Notes: a model not told the origin generated them from the letters alone. A DNA stretch of 64,000 nt from Sphingobacterium kitahiroshimense (GCF_025961315.1 NZ_JAOQNK010000001.1:372001-436000), one strand, 5' to 3'. Counted from the first letter of the stretch, positions 34,664 through 44,868 are shown. A program made the numbers and translations.

Positions 34664-36193
34664 TTAGTCTTGAATCAATACCTCGCCATCCATTTCGGCA
34701 GGGATCTCAACTTTTAGTAATTTCAATACAGTAGGCGCTATATCACCCAATTTACCATCCTTAATGCTTTTATAATCCTTATCGATCAAAATACATGGAA
34801 CAAGGTTTGTTGTATGAGCAGTGTTAACTGATCCATCAGCATTGACCATAAATTCGGAATTACCATGATCTGCAATGATGATAAATGAATATCCGTATTG
34901 TAAACCCTTTTCAACAACTTGTTTAGTACAATTGTCTACTGTTTCAACCGCTTTTACTACCGCGTCAAATACACCCGTATGTCCGACCATATCTGGGTTT
35001 GCAAAATTCAGACAGATAAAATCTGGTTGCGCTTCTTCAATATCTTTTATAATAGCATCAGTAATGCCTTGAGCAGACATTTCTGGCTGTAAATCGTAAG
35101 TCGCAACTTTAGGAGAGGGTACCAACAAACGGTGTTCTCCATCAAACTCCTGTTCACGTCCTCCAGAAAAGAAAAATGTGACATGTGGATATTTTTCAGT
35201 TTCTGCGATACGTACCTGTGTTTTATGATGAGCTGCTAAAACTTCACCTAAAGTATTATTTAAATTGTCTTTATGGAAGATGACTTTAACATTTTTAAAT
35301 GTCTCGTCATATGACGTCATCGTAATATAATAAAGATCCAATGGTTTTAGGTCGTACTCTGGAAACGCCTTTTGCGTTAAAGCAATAGTAATCTCGCGTC
35401 CTCGGTCTGTTCGGAAATTAAAACAGATTACGACATCTCCATCTTGAATTGTGGCAACAGGTTGATTTGCAGCATTAGTCAAAACAAGCGGTTGCACAAA
35501 TTCATCTGTAATGTTTTGATTATATGATTCTTGTATAGCGTGTTGTAAATCTTTAGTTTCAGTCCCACTACCATGTACCATCAAATCATACGCAAGTTTT
35601 ACACGCTCCCAGCGGTTGTCGCGGTCCATTGCATAATAACGACCGATTGCTGACGCAAGAGTACCGACAGACTGAGGTAGGAAATCTTGCAATTCTTTCA
35701 CATAGTTTAATCCAGAATTTGGATCTGTATCGCGTCCGTCAAGAAAAGCATGTATAAATACCTGATCTGAAGTTAAACCAGCATGTTTTGCAGCATCACA
35801 TAGACCACGTAAATGACTTGTATGTGCATGAACGCCACCGTCGGACAATAAACCGATAAAATGAACCTTCTTATTATTTGCTAAAGCATATTTAAAGGAG
35901 TCTTGAATAGTGATGTCCGTATTAAAAATACCATCACGAACAGCTTTATGAATGCGGCCTAATTCTTGATAAACCACACGTCCTGCGCCCAAATTCATAT
36001 GTCCAACTTCAGAGTTACCCATTTGACCTTCAGGTAAACCAACAGCTTCACCAGAAGCTACTAGTTTTGAATTGGGGTAGTTCGCCTTCAAATAATCCAA
36101 GTAAGGAGTATTTGCCGCAAATGCTGCGTCAGATTGATCTTCTTTTCCGTATCCTAATCCGTCTAGGATTAATAGTGCTACTTTTTTTTCCAT
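34664..36193 (-). CDS. gpmI: 2,3-bisphosphoglycerate-independent phosphoglycerate mutase
   Basis: This 509-residue cytoplasmic enzyme interconverts 3- and 2-phosphoglycerate in glycolysis and gluconeogenesis using two Mn ions. LLILDGLGYG (D11) and the nucleophile S61 in GQMGNSEVGHMNLGAGR are present. HAFLDGRDTDPNSGLNYVKE, GRYYAMDRDNRWERVKLAYD and NFRTDRGREIT line the transfer site, and NFANPDMVGHTG and IIADHGNSE hold the metal ligands. Its length matches the family. The hypothetical lipoprotein gene follows immediately. Confidence 0.98.
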   Translation of the reverse strand: MEKKVALLILDGLGYGKEDQSDAAFAANTPYLDYLKANYPNSKLVASGEAVGLPEGQMGNSEVGHMNLGAGRVVYQELGRIHKAVRDGIFNTDITIQDSFKYALANNKKVHFIGLLSDGGVHAHTSHLRGLCDAAKHAGLTSDQVFIHAFLDGRDTDPNSGLNYVKELQDFLPQSVGTLASAIGRYYAMDRDNRWERVKLAYDLMVHGSGTETKDLQHAIQESYNQNITDEFVQPLVLTNAANQPVATIQDGDVVICFNFRTDRGREITIALTQKAFPEYDLKPLDLYYITMTSYDETFKNVKVIFHKDNLNNTLGEVLAAHHKTQVRIAETEKYPHVTFFFSGGREQEFDGEHRLLVPSPKVATYDLQPEMSAQGITDAIIKDIEEAQPDFICLNFANPDMVGHTGVFDAVVKAVETVDNCTKQVVEKGLQYGYSFIIIADHGNSEFMVNADGSVNTAHTTNLVPCILIDKDYKSIKDGKLGDIAPTVLKLLKVEIPAEMDGEVLIQD

Positions 36194-36397
36194 AATTATA
36201 TAAGCAAATATAATTTAAAACAACTGATAATTCAAGATTATGAGGAATGTAATGAAGAATTAAAGTTTGTTTAATGTAAAATTTATATAAATTTGGCATT
36301 GTTTATGTGAATCATCTACCAAATCACAAAGCTAGTCTTTAACACAATAACTATTGGGTAAGTTCTTGAACTACACAGAGTTTAATTTCTATAATTA

Positions 36398-36844
36398 ATG
36401 AAAAAGATCCTATTTTTTATAAGTCTTTTTATGTGTATAACTATGCGCATATCAGCGAATAATATTGACAAGAACAACTTACCAATGTATGAATCTTCTT
36501 TATTTATTTCTGATATTAACGATGCTTTAATGCTGCAATTGAAAGCAGGGAATGCTAAAAATATAGCACGGTATTTTGCGACAAATGTAACGTTGTCAAT
36601 CTTAAGTGAGGATGGCCAATATTCTAAATTTCAGGCTGAAATGTTGTTAGAGTCATTTTTCTCAAAAAACAAACCAGGTGCAGTAAAATTAATACAGAAA
36701 ATTACAAATAAAACCAATTACAGTTATTACGTATATCAACTTACCAGTAATAAAAATCTGTTTCGAGTTTTTGTGAAGATAAGTTCGGCAAAATCTACAC
36801 AAACTATAGAAGAATTTAGAGTTGAAAAACAGGCTTCTAAATAA
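36398..36844 (+). CDS. DUF4783 secreted protein
   Basis: This 148-residue protein has a signal peptide ending near MRISANN. The mature part fits DUF4783, an NTF2-like fold common in Bacteroidota: DINDALMLQLKAGNAKNIAR, QAEMLLESFFSKNKPGAVKL and FRVFVKISSAKSTQTIEEFR as the last strand. Its molecular role is unknown. It sits 67 bases upstream of nadC in the same direction; DUF4783 genes commonly neighbour nadC in this phylum, and that observation is from memory. Confidence 0.82.
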   Translation: MKKILFFISLFMCITMRISANNIDKNNLPMYESSLFISDINDALMLQLKAGNAKNIARYFATNVTLSILSEDGQYSKFQAEMLLESFFSKNKPGAVKLIQKITNKTNYSYYVYQLTSNKNLFRVFVKISSAKSTQTIEEFRVEKQASK

Positions 36845-36911
36845 TAATTCCAAATTATTTTCTTGAATAAAATTTAAATTTCCATCTTCGCTACATATTT
36901 TGTGAGGACTC

Positions 36912-37766
36912 ATGATGGAAAAAAAAGAATATATTAAAAAATTCGTTCAACAGGCAATTCTAGAAGATGTCGGAGATGGTGATCATACAACACTTTCAAC
37001 GATTCCTAAAGACAAAGCTGGAGAGGCTAAATTAATTGTTAAAGAAGAAGGTATACTTGCTGGGGTAGAGATTGCATTAGAAATTATCAATCAAATAGAT
37101 CCTACACTTGCTCATGAAGTGCTAATTCATGATGGAGCGAGTGTAAAAATTGGTGATATAGCCTTAATCCTGAAAGGAAAAATCCATAGTATCCTAATTG
37201 CCGAACGCTTGATCTTAAACGTGATGCAACGCATGAGCGGGATTGCGACAACCACAAACCGATATGCGAAATTATTAGCCGGAACAAAAACGAAAATATT
37301 AGATACGCGCAAAACAACTCCCTTGTTACGTTTGTTAGAGAAAGAAGCGGTAAAGATCGGAGGGGGAACCAATCATCGTTTTGGCTTGTATGACATGATT
37401 TTAATTAAAGATAATCATGTTGATTACAGTGGAGGTATCACGCAGGCTTTAACTCGCGCAAATGCCTACAGAGACACCTTAAATAAGCATATTGAGATTG
37501 AAATTGAGGTTAGAAATTTTGAGGAGCTAGCTGAAGTTATTACCTTTGGCAAGGTCGACCGCATCATGTTAGACAATTTTAGTCCCTCAGATGTGAAGAA
37601 AGCTGTCGATATTATTGCAGAAAGATTTGTCACTGAGGCTTCTGGAGGAATTACAGAAGACACACTTCAAGCATATGCAGCAGCCGGAGTAGATTTTATC
37701 TCGGTTGGAGCATTGACGCATTCTGTAAAAAGTTTGGATTTAAGCTTAAAGGCCAAATTAGTTTAG
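36912..37766 (+). CDS. nadC: Nicotinate-nucleotide pyrophosphorylase (carboxylating)
   Basis: This 284-residue enzyme converts quinolinate plus PRPP to nicotinate mononucleotide, CO2 and PPi in de novo NAD synthesis. The family pattern is clear: DVGDGDHTTLSTIPKD at the N-terminus, RLILNVMQRMSGIATTTNRY, the active-site DTRKTTPLLRLLEKEAVKIG with GGGTNHRFGLYDMILIKDNH, EIEIEVRNFEE, and C-terminal RIMLDNFSP and EASGGITEDT. Two adjacent ATG codons (36912, 36915) can start it. plsY follows 16 bases later. Confidence 0.97.
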   Translation: MMEKKEYIKKFVQQAILEDVGDGDHTTLSTIPKDKAGEAKLIVKEEGILAGVEIALEIINQIDPTLAHEVLIHDGASVKIGDIALILKGKIHSILIAERLILNVMQRMSGIATTTNRYAKLLAGTKTKILDTRKTTPLLRLLEKEAVKIGGGTNHRFGLYDMILIKDNHVDYSGGITQALTRANAYRDTLNKHIEIEIEVRNFEELAEVITFGKVDRIMLDNFSPSDVKKAVDIIAERFVTEASGGITEDTLQAYAAAGVDFISVGALTHSVKSLDLSLKAKLV

Positions 37767-37782
37767 GATTTAACAATAATTA

Positions 37783-38430
37783 ATGATTTCTATTTATTTA
37801 GTAAGTGCAGTAGTACTAGCTTATTTATTTGGTTCAATCCCAACTGCGGTATGGTTTGGACAGGCATTTTATGGCGTTGACGTTAGAGAGTATGGAAGTG
37901 GTAATGCCGGTGCAACCAACACCTTTCGCGTTTTGGGACCAAAAGCAGGTGCTGTGGTGATGTTCGTCGATATCTTTAAAGGGTTCACGTCTACAAATCT
38001 AGCTTATTTAATAGAAGCGGGGCAAAGTACCAGTAATGTCCAATTTGTTAACTATCAATTGGCACTTGGTGTTATTGCTGTTTTAGGACATCTATTTCCT
38101 GTCTTTGCTGGCTTTAGAGGAGGCAAGGGAGTGGCAACACTCTTTGGCATGATCCTCGCAATTCATGCTCCCGCCGCATTACTTTGCGTTACGGTCTTTA
38201 TTGTAATCTTGTTGACAACGCATTATGTATCATTAAGTTCAATAATGGCAGGTTTTACCTTTCCTTTTAGCATAGCCTTCTTATTTAAAACATCTATTCC
38301 TTCAGTTCTATTATATGGCATAGCGATCTGCGCATTGATATTGATTACCCATCAAAAGAATATCGAACGCCTCTTAAAGGGACACGAATCTAAAGTTTAT
38401 CTTTTCAAGAATAAAAAGAAGAAAATTTAG
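37783..38430 (+). CDS. plsY: Acyl-phosphate:glycerol-3-phosphate acyltransferase
   Basis: This 215-residue integral membrane enzyme makes lysophosphatidic acid from acyl-phosphate and glycerol-3-phosphate, the first acyl transfer of phospholipid synthesis. The three conserved motifs are visible: YLFGSIPTAVW and REYGSGNAGATNTFRVLG near the N-terminus, GHLFPVFAGFRGGKGVATLF in the middle, and the late HQKNIERLLKGHESK. About five hydrophobic segments are present. It is probably co-transcribed with nadC. Confidence 0.97.
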   Translation: MISIYLVSAVVLAYLFGSIPTAVWFGQAFYGVDVREYGSGNAGATNTFRVLGPKAGAVVMFVDIFKGFTSTNLAYLIEAGQSTSNVQFVNYQLALGVIAVLGHLFPVFAGFRGGKGVATLFGMILAIHAPAALLCVTVFIVILLTTHYVSLSSIMAGFTFPFSIAFLFKTSIPSVLLYGIAICALILITHQKNIERLLKGHESKVYLFKNKKKKI

Positions 38431-38481
38431 GCATAGGAATTGCGTTGGGTACAATCTAATGCAGTGTTTAACATTTAAAAT

Positions 38482-39276
38482 ATGAAAAAGGTTTTTAAAT
38501 ATACAAGTATGTTCCTGATTGGAGCTACTTTAGCATCCTGCTCGACTGTGCCGATTACTGGACGTAAGCAGTTGAGTTTGGTGAGTGATAGTGAAATTCA
38601 GGAACAAGCGGCTTCTTCTTACAAACAATTTTTAAATTCCTCAAAAACAAAAGTAATTACAGGTACAAGTCAGGCAACTTTAGTTAAAAAAGTTGGTAAT
38701 AAACTGGCGATAGCCGTTAATCAATACCTTACGCAGCAAGGTATAGCAAATCAATTTAATTTCAGTTGGGAGTTTAATTTGGTGCAAAGCGATGAAGTCA
38801 ATGCATGGTGTATGCCCGGTGGAAAAGTAGCTATATACACAGGTATTCTTCCAGTTACGCAGAATGAAACTGGATTAGCGACAGTAATGGGGCATGAAAT
38901 TGCCCATGCAATAGCACGTCACTCAAAGGAGCAAATGTCTCAACAGCTTGCAAAGCAAGCTGTTGGAGCCGTTATTGGAGTGGCAACATCTGGAAGTAGC
39001 TATGCAGGAATCATCAATAACGCATATGGAATAGGTGGTCAGTTGGCTTCATTAAAATACTCCCGTGGAAATGAATCTGAAGCCGATCACATGGGGCTTA
39101 TCATCATGGCAATGGCGGGGTATAATCCTGCTGAATCTGTCAAATTTTGGGAACGCATGGCAAGTGGTGGATCTAAAGGTACACCTGAGTTTTTAAGTAC
39201 GCACCCGAGTGATGCAAGACGTATCAGCGATATTCAAAAGATGCTTCCAGAGGCTTTAAAGTATTATAAAAGATAG
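38482..39276 (+). CDS. M48-family zinc metallopeptidase lipoprotein
   Basis: This 264-residue protein has a lipoprotein signal with lipobox TLASC (Cys near residue 20) followed by STVPITGRKQLSLVSDSE, the usual start of periplasmic M48 (BepA/LoiP-like) peptidases. The zinc motif is TVMGHEIAHAIARHS (HExxH, near residue 140), and the third ligand is in RGNESEADHMGL. The GG..STHPSDARRISDIQKM C-terminus is typical. Family members help outer-membrane protein quality control. It is shorter than BepA because it lacks a TPR domain. Confidence 0.95.
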   Translation: MKKVFKYTSMFLIGATLASCSTVPITGRKQLSLVSDSEIQEQAASSYKQFLNSSKTKVITGTSQATLVKKVGNKLAIAVNQYLTQQGIANQFNFSWEFNLVQSDEVNAWCMPGGKVAIYTGILPVTQNETGLATVMGHEIAHAIARHSKEQMSQQLAKQAVGAVIGVATSGSSYAGIINNAYGIGGQLASLKYSRGNESEADHMGLIIMAMAGYNPAESVKFWERMASGGSKGTPEFLSTHPSDARRISDIQKMLPEALKYYKR

Positions 39277-39292
39277 TTTCTATATAATTTAG

Positions 39293-39322
39293 AAAAAAAG
39301 AGGTTTAGTAACCTCTTTTTTT
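39293..39322 (+). terminator. Intrinsic terminator after the M48 gene
   Basis: GAGGTT (39300-39305) and AACCTC (39310-39315) with loop TAGT, extended by A-run and T-run pairing. Confidence 0.88.
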
Positions 39323-39405
39323 GTGGCTAATCAGCTCGGGTTAATCCAATTCATTGGCTTAATTATTGTTTTGAATTTCTAAACGCAATTAAAACAGATG
39401 AAATT

Positions 39406-40062
39406 ATGGGAATGACAGATTTAATTACAGGTGGCCTTGGTAATCAAATGGCTGCAGGATTGTCCAAAAAGCTGGGAATTGACAGCACCAAAGCAACTTG
39501 GATATTAGCAATAGCGGTTCCTTTGATCGCGGGAGCAATTAAATATAATCAAAGTAAGGACGACACCAGTCAGGCTAAAGGTTTTGCTGATGCATTAGAC
39601 ACAAAACATAACGGTGAAATATTGGATCATGTCGATGAGGTAATCGAACAGGGACCTACAGAAGATGGCAACAAGATCGTGCAGCACATCTTTGGCAGCA
39701 AGACTGAATATGTTGCTTCTGGATTAGCGGAGAAAAGTGGATTTAGTTCGGCTCAGGTTACAGGAGTACTGGCTACCCTGGCACCTATTGTTATGGGTTA
39801 TTTGGGTAAGGAAAAAGCAAATGCAGCGCAAAATGGAACGAGTAATCCTTTAGGTGATCTGCTGGGAGGCTTTTTAGGTGGCAATACGGGTTCTGGAGGA
39901 GGATTAGGGAGTATAATCGGGAATATATTCGGTGCTGATAAAAATGAACCAACAGCCGCAACTACTTCAGGAGGATTGACCGACAAGATCTCCGACTTTT
40001 TTGATAAGAATAAAGATGGTAGTGCCATAGATGATATTGTTGGTATGTTTACCAAAAAATAA
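39406..40062 (+). CDS. DUF937 protein
   Basis: This 218-residue protein has two DUF937-like repeats (about 15-60 and 100-140): MAAGLSKKLGIDSTKATWIL, then VASGLAEKSGFSSAQVTGVL. A Gly-rich linker GGFLGGNTGSGGGLGSIIGN precedes a C-terminal segment ending FDKNKDGSAIDDIVGMFTKK, which resembles a calcium-binding DKNKDGS loop. There is no signal peptide. The family is widespread but uncharacterised. It is followed by a 101-residue hypothetical gene after 64 bases. Confidence 0.85.
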   Translation: MGMTDLITGGLGNQMAAGLSKKLGIDSTKATWILAIAVPLIAGAIKYNQSKDDTSQAKGFADALDTKHNGEILDHVDEVIEQGPTEDGNKIVQHIFGSKTEYVASGLAEKSGFSSAQVTGVLATLAPIVMGYLGKEKANAAQNGTSNPLGDLLGGFLGGNTGSGGGLGSIIGNIFGADKNEPTAATTSGGLTDKISDFFDKNKDGSAIDDIVGMFTKK

Positions 40063-40126
40063 CCAGATGATAAAAAACACTTTGCTGTTCCAATTGTTAT
40101 TTTATTAAAGATCAAGATACAAGATT

Positions 40127-40432
40127 ATGGAAGATAGAAATAAATATGACTCAGCTACTGTTGCCCTAGAGAAGTTGAAAGAAGCGGGGTATACAATAGA
40201 TTATAACATTGAACTGGATTCTTTGATTGCAAATCCATCTAATTATAAGATTGATTATATTTATCGATATGAAGGAGATTCGAATCCGGATGACGAAAAC
40301 ACAGTTTATGGAATCACGGAGAAAAACGGTTCAAATAAAGGTGTTTTTGTCATTGGAAATTTATCCTTTGTGGAAGGTGATATAAGAGATGTGATAATAA
40401 ACCTCGAAATTGCCCACAAAGAGAGCATTTAA
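40127..40432 (+). CDS. Conserved hypothetical protein, 101 aa
   Basis: This acidic cytoplasmic protein of 101 residues begins [20 protein letters not shown], with [20 protein letters not shown] in the middle and [10 protein letters not shown] near the end. Similar small Bacteroidota proteins exist and are sometimes labelled phosphoribosylpyrophosphate synthetase, but none of the PRPP-synthetase motifs are present, so that label should not be carried over. The function is unknown. A perfect 15-bp terminator follows. Confidence 0.75.
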   Translation: MEDRNKYDSATVALEKLKEAGYTIDYNIELDSLIANPSNYKIDYIYRYEGDSNPDDENTVYGITEKNGSNKGVFVIGNLSFVEGDIRDVIINLEIAHKESI

Positions 40433-40440
40433 TGCTGTAA

Positions 40441-40474
40441 AATAGAAAGAGAGGTGTTGACCTCTCTTTCTATT
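40441..40474 (+). terminator. Intrinsic terminator with 15-bp stem
   Basis: AATAGAAAGAGAGGT (40441-40455) pairs exactly with ACCTCTCTTTCTATT (40460-40474) around a GTTG loop. It lies between convergent genes and may also help end sbcDC transcription. Confidence 0.88.
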
Positions 40475-40522
40475 TATAGAGGATCACAGCGCTTTATAAG
40501 TAATGTGTTCTTGTTCTAGCAC

Positions 40523-43500
40523 TCAAAAGTCATGTAGAATCAGGCTTCCTAAATCTTCATCTTTCACAATTTTAACTGAAACAGGGATGCGCTCCTGTAA
40601 TTCATCAACATGAGAGATAATTCCTACAATACGATTTTCTTTATGAAGGGCATTTAAAGTTTCAAAAATTAAATTGACAGATTCAGTATCTTGAGTTCCA
40701 AATCCTTCATCAATGAAAAAGAAATTCTTTTCATTCTGATTGAGACTACGCGTGCTCTCCGCTAGTGCTAGAGCCAAACATAAAGATGCCTGAAAAAATT
40801 GCCCACCCGATAATGTCCTGACAGATCGTGATTTACCACCATTTAAATGATCCATTACTTCAAAATCATTTTCACTATTGATGATTAGTTTCAGATGACC
40901 TCGAGTTAGTCTTTCAAAACGATGATTGGCGATATGACATAGGTCCTCTAAGTATTGAGTTGAAATGTAATCAACAAAACCATTCCCCTTAAAGAGATTT
41001 GATAAAATACTTAAATTCTTATTCCGAAGTGCCAATTTATCGAAAGCAATTTGCAATTCTACTTTCTCAGCGTATCGCTTTTTTGAAATTAGAATTTGAT
41101 CTTTGAGAGATTGCAATTGACCTATCAGCATTTCTTTGGCTTCTTTTGCCAATTGCAGATCTTGGCTGATTTTTGTAATCTGGGAAATATCAACAGCTTG
41201 CTGATTTATTTTCTGCTCTAATTGTACCAGATTGGCCTTAACAATAGCAAAATGCTCTTCAAATCGTTTGATACGTAATTCTTCTTTTTCAAGATCATAT
41301 TGCTGTTTTAATATTTCTTTTACAGCGTCAAGAGACACGAAATCATGCTGTTGCAACAGTTCTTCAAGCAGCTTCTGCTGCAATGTTATCTTAGATTGCT
41401 TATTCTTTAATTGCATTTCTAACGTATTGCTTGTTGTAGAAAGTGATGCTATAGAAATATTGAATTGATTAATTTCATTTAGCAACCTATTGTATTCCTG
41501 CTCTATATGGTCTATTGATTGAAGTGATTGTGTAATCAATATTTCAATTTCAGATATTTCAAATTGTTCGAATTCCGATAATTTTAATCGTTTAATCAGT
41601 TGTTCATGAATACTTAATCGTCCTTCAAGTGTAGATTTAGTAAGAGCAATACTATTCAAACCATTACTGTATTTTTCCTTTTTAATCTTTAGATCATCTA
41701 ATTCCTTTTGAATTGCTGCTAAAGTCGATTCTGTTAGTGTACAGGCCTGTTCAATGGATTCAGCCTGCAATTTCCATTGATCGAAACTTGTACGATCATT
41801 GTGCTGAAAGTTAGTCCACGTGAATTGAGTCAGGTGATGATTTAATTCTATCGTTAGCGTATTCAACTTTTCGACACTTTTATCTATATCCCTTTGCAAT
41901 GTTATCAGGTTTGCATCTAGTTGGATGAATCGTTGTTGACGCTGTTGAATTTGCAGTATTGTTTCTTGCACATGAGTTTTCTCAGATTTAAGTTTAACCA
42001 ATTGCTCAGAAACATCCTCTGTTTGCATAATATGTGGATGGTGCTCGGAACCACATAAAGGACAGGCTTCTCCAGCTGTCAAAGCATGAGAAAAGTTAGC
42101 TAACTGCTGTTTTACCTGAATTTTATTTTCATCCGACTGAATTCTTTCCAGTAAAATAGATGCACTCTTCTCATCTTCAGTAAGTTTCTCTCGCCAGGAT
42201 GTAGGAGTGAGGCTTTCCTTTTCGAATTGAAGTATGATATCCTGATAATCCTTTCGCTTAATTTTTAAATCTGCTTCTAAATCATGTTGCGTTTTAATAT
42301 ATTGCTCTTGTTTTGAATACCAATCATTTATAGTCATTAATAAACTACTTGCAACACGGCTTGCTTTAAGATTGGTAATTTCTTGCTGTTTTTCCTGAAC
42401 TAACGTTTGTTTATTTAAAATCTGCTGGTCAACACCTTGCAGCACAATCTGTCCATTAGCTAATCGTTCAGCTTCTTTTTTGATATCAACTTGCAGTTTT
42501 AAAATATGAACAATATTTCTCATATCCTCAACAGCAATTCTTTTATTATCGAGTTGATTAAAATCCTGCTCTACTATCTTATATGCACTATTTGCTGTTA
42601 ACAGTGCTGTATGGACTGCATTTAATTGATGTTTCGTTCGAGCAAAATCTTGTGTTAGCTGGAACTCCTCTGTCTGTAGATCTGCGAGATTATCGAGCGC
42701 ATGCTTAAAAATACGATCAACTTTTTGAAATAACAGAATCTGCTTCTTTAAATTTTCAATTGTACCTTGTTCGGCACTTAATTGAGCAAAAGCTTGCTTC
42801 TGTATAGCTATTTCTTTATGGAACTGTTGAACTTCCAATAATTTTTGATGTTGCTGATCTAATTGTTGATGTTTATTTGTGACTTCTTGGAGCTTCAATT
42901 GTTCATTCTCCAATTGTAAAAGTAATTCAGCTATACTTTCCTCTGTATAATCCTCTAAAGTTTGTACTGCGCCGGAAATATTTTGGAGTTTCAGTTCTGT
43001 TTCCTTACTTAGAGAAGCGACTTTATAAAATAGATCATAATGATCTAAATTAAAAAGTTCCTTCATCATGCCCGAGCGTTCAGCTCCCTTAAGCTCAAGA
43101 AACTCTTTAAATTGCCCCTGAGGCACAATAACTGTACGGTTGAAGTTTTTGTAAGATATGCCTAATATAGTTTCAGCATCGGTACTTTCAAGTGGTATTT
43201 TTTCATCACCTTCAAAAACATAAGCTTTTCGTACAGGTGTCGTAACTTTTTCAAACTGCTTGCTATTTCTTCGCCAAGATGCTTCAAACGCATACTTCTT
43301 ATTTTCTTTTCCAATAAAATGAAACTCAATCCGCAACTGATTGGAATTTAAGTTCATCATATTGTAGGCTCTGTTGTTGCTGTTTAACCGGTTTGTGTTT
43401 GCAAATAAGGCAAAAGTAATGGCTTCCAGAATCGTTGATTTTCCAGAACCAACTTTTCCAAAAATTCCGAAAAGACCGGCCGCTGTCAAAGCAGTAAAAT

Positions 43501-43561
43501 CTATTTCTTGTTTTGATTGATAGGAATATAATCCCTCTATGGATAGATATAATGGCAACAT
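40523..43561 (-). CDS. sbcC: Nuclease SbcCD subunit C (SMC-like ATPase)
   Basis: This 1012-residue SMC-family ATPase, with SbcD, processes hairpins and DNA ends. The N-terminal ATPase half has Walker A FGIFGKVGSGKSTILEAITF and a Q-loop IVPQGQFKEFLELKGAERS. Two long coiled-coil arms flank the zinc hook ACPLCGSEHH near residue 500. The C-terminal half has the signature VRTLSGGQFFQASLCLALAL and Walker B NFFFIDEGFGTQD. It begins 5 bases after the sbcD stop, in the usual sbcD-sbcC order. Confidence 0.96.
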   Translation of the reverse strand: MLPLYLSIEGLYSYQSKQEIDFTALTAAGLFGIFGKVGSGKSTILEAITFALFANTNRLNSNNRAYNMMNLNSNQLRIEFHFIGKENKKYAFEASWRRNSKQFEKVTTPVRKAYVFEGDEKIPLESTDAETILGISYKNFNRTVIVPQGQFKEFLELKGAERSGMMKELFNLDHYDLFYKVASLSKETELKLQNISGAVQTLEDYTEESIAELLLQLENEQLKLQEVTNKHQQLDQQHQKLLEVQQFHKEIAIQKQAFAQLSAEQGTIENLKKQILLFQKVDRIFKHALDNLADLQTEEFQLTQDFARTKHQLNAVHTALLTANSAYKIVEQDFNQLDNKRIAVEDMRNIVHILKLQVDIKKEAERLANGQIVLQGVDQQILNKQTLVQEKQQEITNLKASRVASSLLMTINDWYSKQEQYIKTQHDLEADLKIKRKDYQDIILQFEKESLTPTSWREKLTEDEKSASILLERIQSDENKIQVKQQLANFSHALTAGEACPLCGSEHHPHIMQTEDVSEQLVKLKSEKTHVQETILQIQQRQQRFIQLDANLITLQRDIDKSVEKLNTLTIELNHHLTQFTWTNFQHNDRTSFDQWKLQAESIEQACTLTESTLAAIQKELDDLKIKKEKYSNGLNSIALTKSTLEGRLSIHEQLIKRLKLSEFEQFEISEIEILITQSLQSIDHIEQEYNRLLNEINQFNISIASLSTTSNTLEMQLKNKQSKITLQQKLLEELLQQHDFVSLDAVKEILKQQYDLEKEELRIKRFEEHFAIVKANLVQLEQKINQQAVDISQITKISQDLQLAKEAKEMLIGQLQSLKDQILISKKRYAEKVELQIAFDKLALRNKNLSILSNLFKGNGFVDYISTQYLEDLCHIANHRFERLTRGHLKLIINSENDFEVMDHLNGGKSRSVRTLSGGQFFQASLCLALALAESTRSLNQNEKNFFFIDEGFGTQDTESVNLIFETLNALHKENRIVGIISHVDELQERIPVSVKIVKDEDLGSLILHDF

Positions 43562-43566
43562 AATCG

Positions 43567-44796
43567 TTAATTCTCCTTTTCAGTTTGAGTACCCAGTACT
43601 TCGTTAAATAGCGCTATCAATTCCTCCGATGGAGATTGGTCATTATTTCGATATCGGAAGTAATCAGAGAAATTTTCGTTAATACTTTTACTTCTTCTGG
43701 ATATGGGTTCGCTTTGATAGGTAGCACTACTGTTTACTTCAGGAATGATATAGATAATGCCCGGGTGGCTATCTTCAATACGTTTCTTTTCACCTTGCGT
43801 TAAAGATGTTTCTGAAACAAGTGTTAGTTCAACTAAACAATCTTGATTCACTGTAAGCCAATCAATAGCATCTGTGACAGAATGGAATTTTTTTCGTATT
43901 AATTTTTTTCCAGATAGGATGTTGATCGCTTTATAGACCGCCTCTTTGTGTGGCTCCAGCGTTACAATCACCACTTTTTTATCTTGCCCTGCTTCGGAAA
44001 AAGAATAGCAAAGTGGACTACTCGAATAGATAACTGGTGCACGATGTCCCCCCACTTCTTGGTAGCGATGCAGGTGACCTAAAGCTGTATATTGAATTTG
44101 AGGAGGAATACATTCCGTATAAACAGTATCTGCAAAACCAATACGCAAAGGTTTTTCGCCGTCTGGCTCCACTAATATAGGACCTCCCTTTTTATTCATG
44201 TATAAATGTGAAACCAAAATATTAGCGCCTCGATCATCGCAGTATAAATCGGCCAGCGAACTCCATTTTTTACTTAAAACTTCATTGAGCCCGATCTGTT
44301 CATCTTCACCAAGATATTCTTTGAGTCGATGTTCGTTAGCAAAGGCAGTTATAAGGAGACGAATTGGGAAATCATGACCTAGAAGCTTAATTTCAAGAAA
44401 ACCGATATCTCCTTTAGTGATTTCAAATCCGCCCTCAACCTGATAAGGATTAAATTTCATGTTGGGTTTACCCGCGAAAATAATTCCGCAATCTCTCGCA
44501 AGGCTATCAGGAGCATCTACACGATCCGGTGAATCGTGATTTCCGGCAATGGCAATGACAGGTCTGGAACCATTTTTCGTTAAGCGTTTAAGTGTTTTAT
44601 AAAGGAGTTCAATAGCTTCGACAGGTGGATTGAACGCATCGAACAGATCTCCAGCGACAATAACAAGATCAACTTGTTCTTGATCTGCTATCTGAACAAT
44701 TTCATCCAGTACTTCTTTTTGTTCATCAAATCTGGAAAAATAATCCAATCGTTTACCTAAATGCCAATCGGCTGTATGTAAAATTTTTAGCGACAT
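43567..44796 (-). CDS. sbcD: Nuclease SbcCD subunit D (Mre11-like exonuclease)
   Basis: This 409-residue metallophosphoesterase has the Mre11/SbcD motifs in order: ILHTADWHLGKRLDYFSRFD, VIVAGDLFDAFNPP, AIAGNHDSPDRV, a VSHLYMNK His motif, and YTALGHLHRYQEV. A C-terminal extension (about 290-409) should bind the SbcC arms. It acts in the cytoplasm on double-strand ends and hairpins. sbcC follows directly. Confidence 0.97.
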   Translation of the reverse strand: MSLKILHTADWHLGKRLDYFSRFDEQKEVLDEIVQIADQEQVDLVIVAGDLFDAFNPPVEAIELLYKTLKRLTKNGSRPVIAIAGNHDSPDRVDAPDSLARDCGIIFAGKPNMKFNPYQVEGGFEITKGDIGFLEIKLLGHDFPIRLLITAFANEHRLKEYLGEDEQIGLNEVLSKKWSSLADLYCDDRGANILVSHLYMNKKGGPILVEPDGEKPLRIGFADTVYTECIPPQIQYTALGHLHRYQEVGGHRAPVIYSSSPLCYSFSEAGQDKKVVIVTLEPHKEAVYKAINILSGKKLIRKKFHSVTDAIDWLTVNQDCLVELTLVSETSLTQGEKKRIEDSHPGIIYIIPEVNSSATYQSEPISRRSKSINENFSDYFRYRNNDQSPSEELIALFNEVLGTQTEKEN

Positions 44797-44868
44797 GTTT
44801 TACTTGTGAAAACTTAAAATTACCTCGAATTTTCTATAAAAAAGAAGTTAATTAATATTAATATCTAT

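Noticed and set aside
40127..40432. Phosphoribosylpyrophosphate synthetase assignment for the 101-residue protein
   Set aside because: A real PRPP synthetase is about three times longer and has PRPP- and ATP-binding motifs that are absent here.
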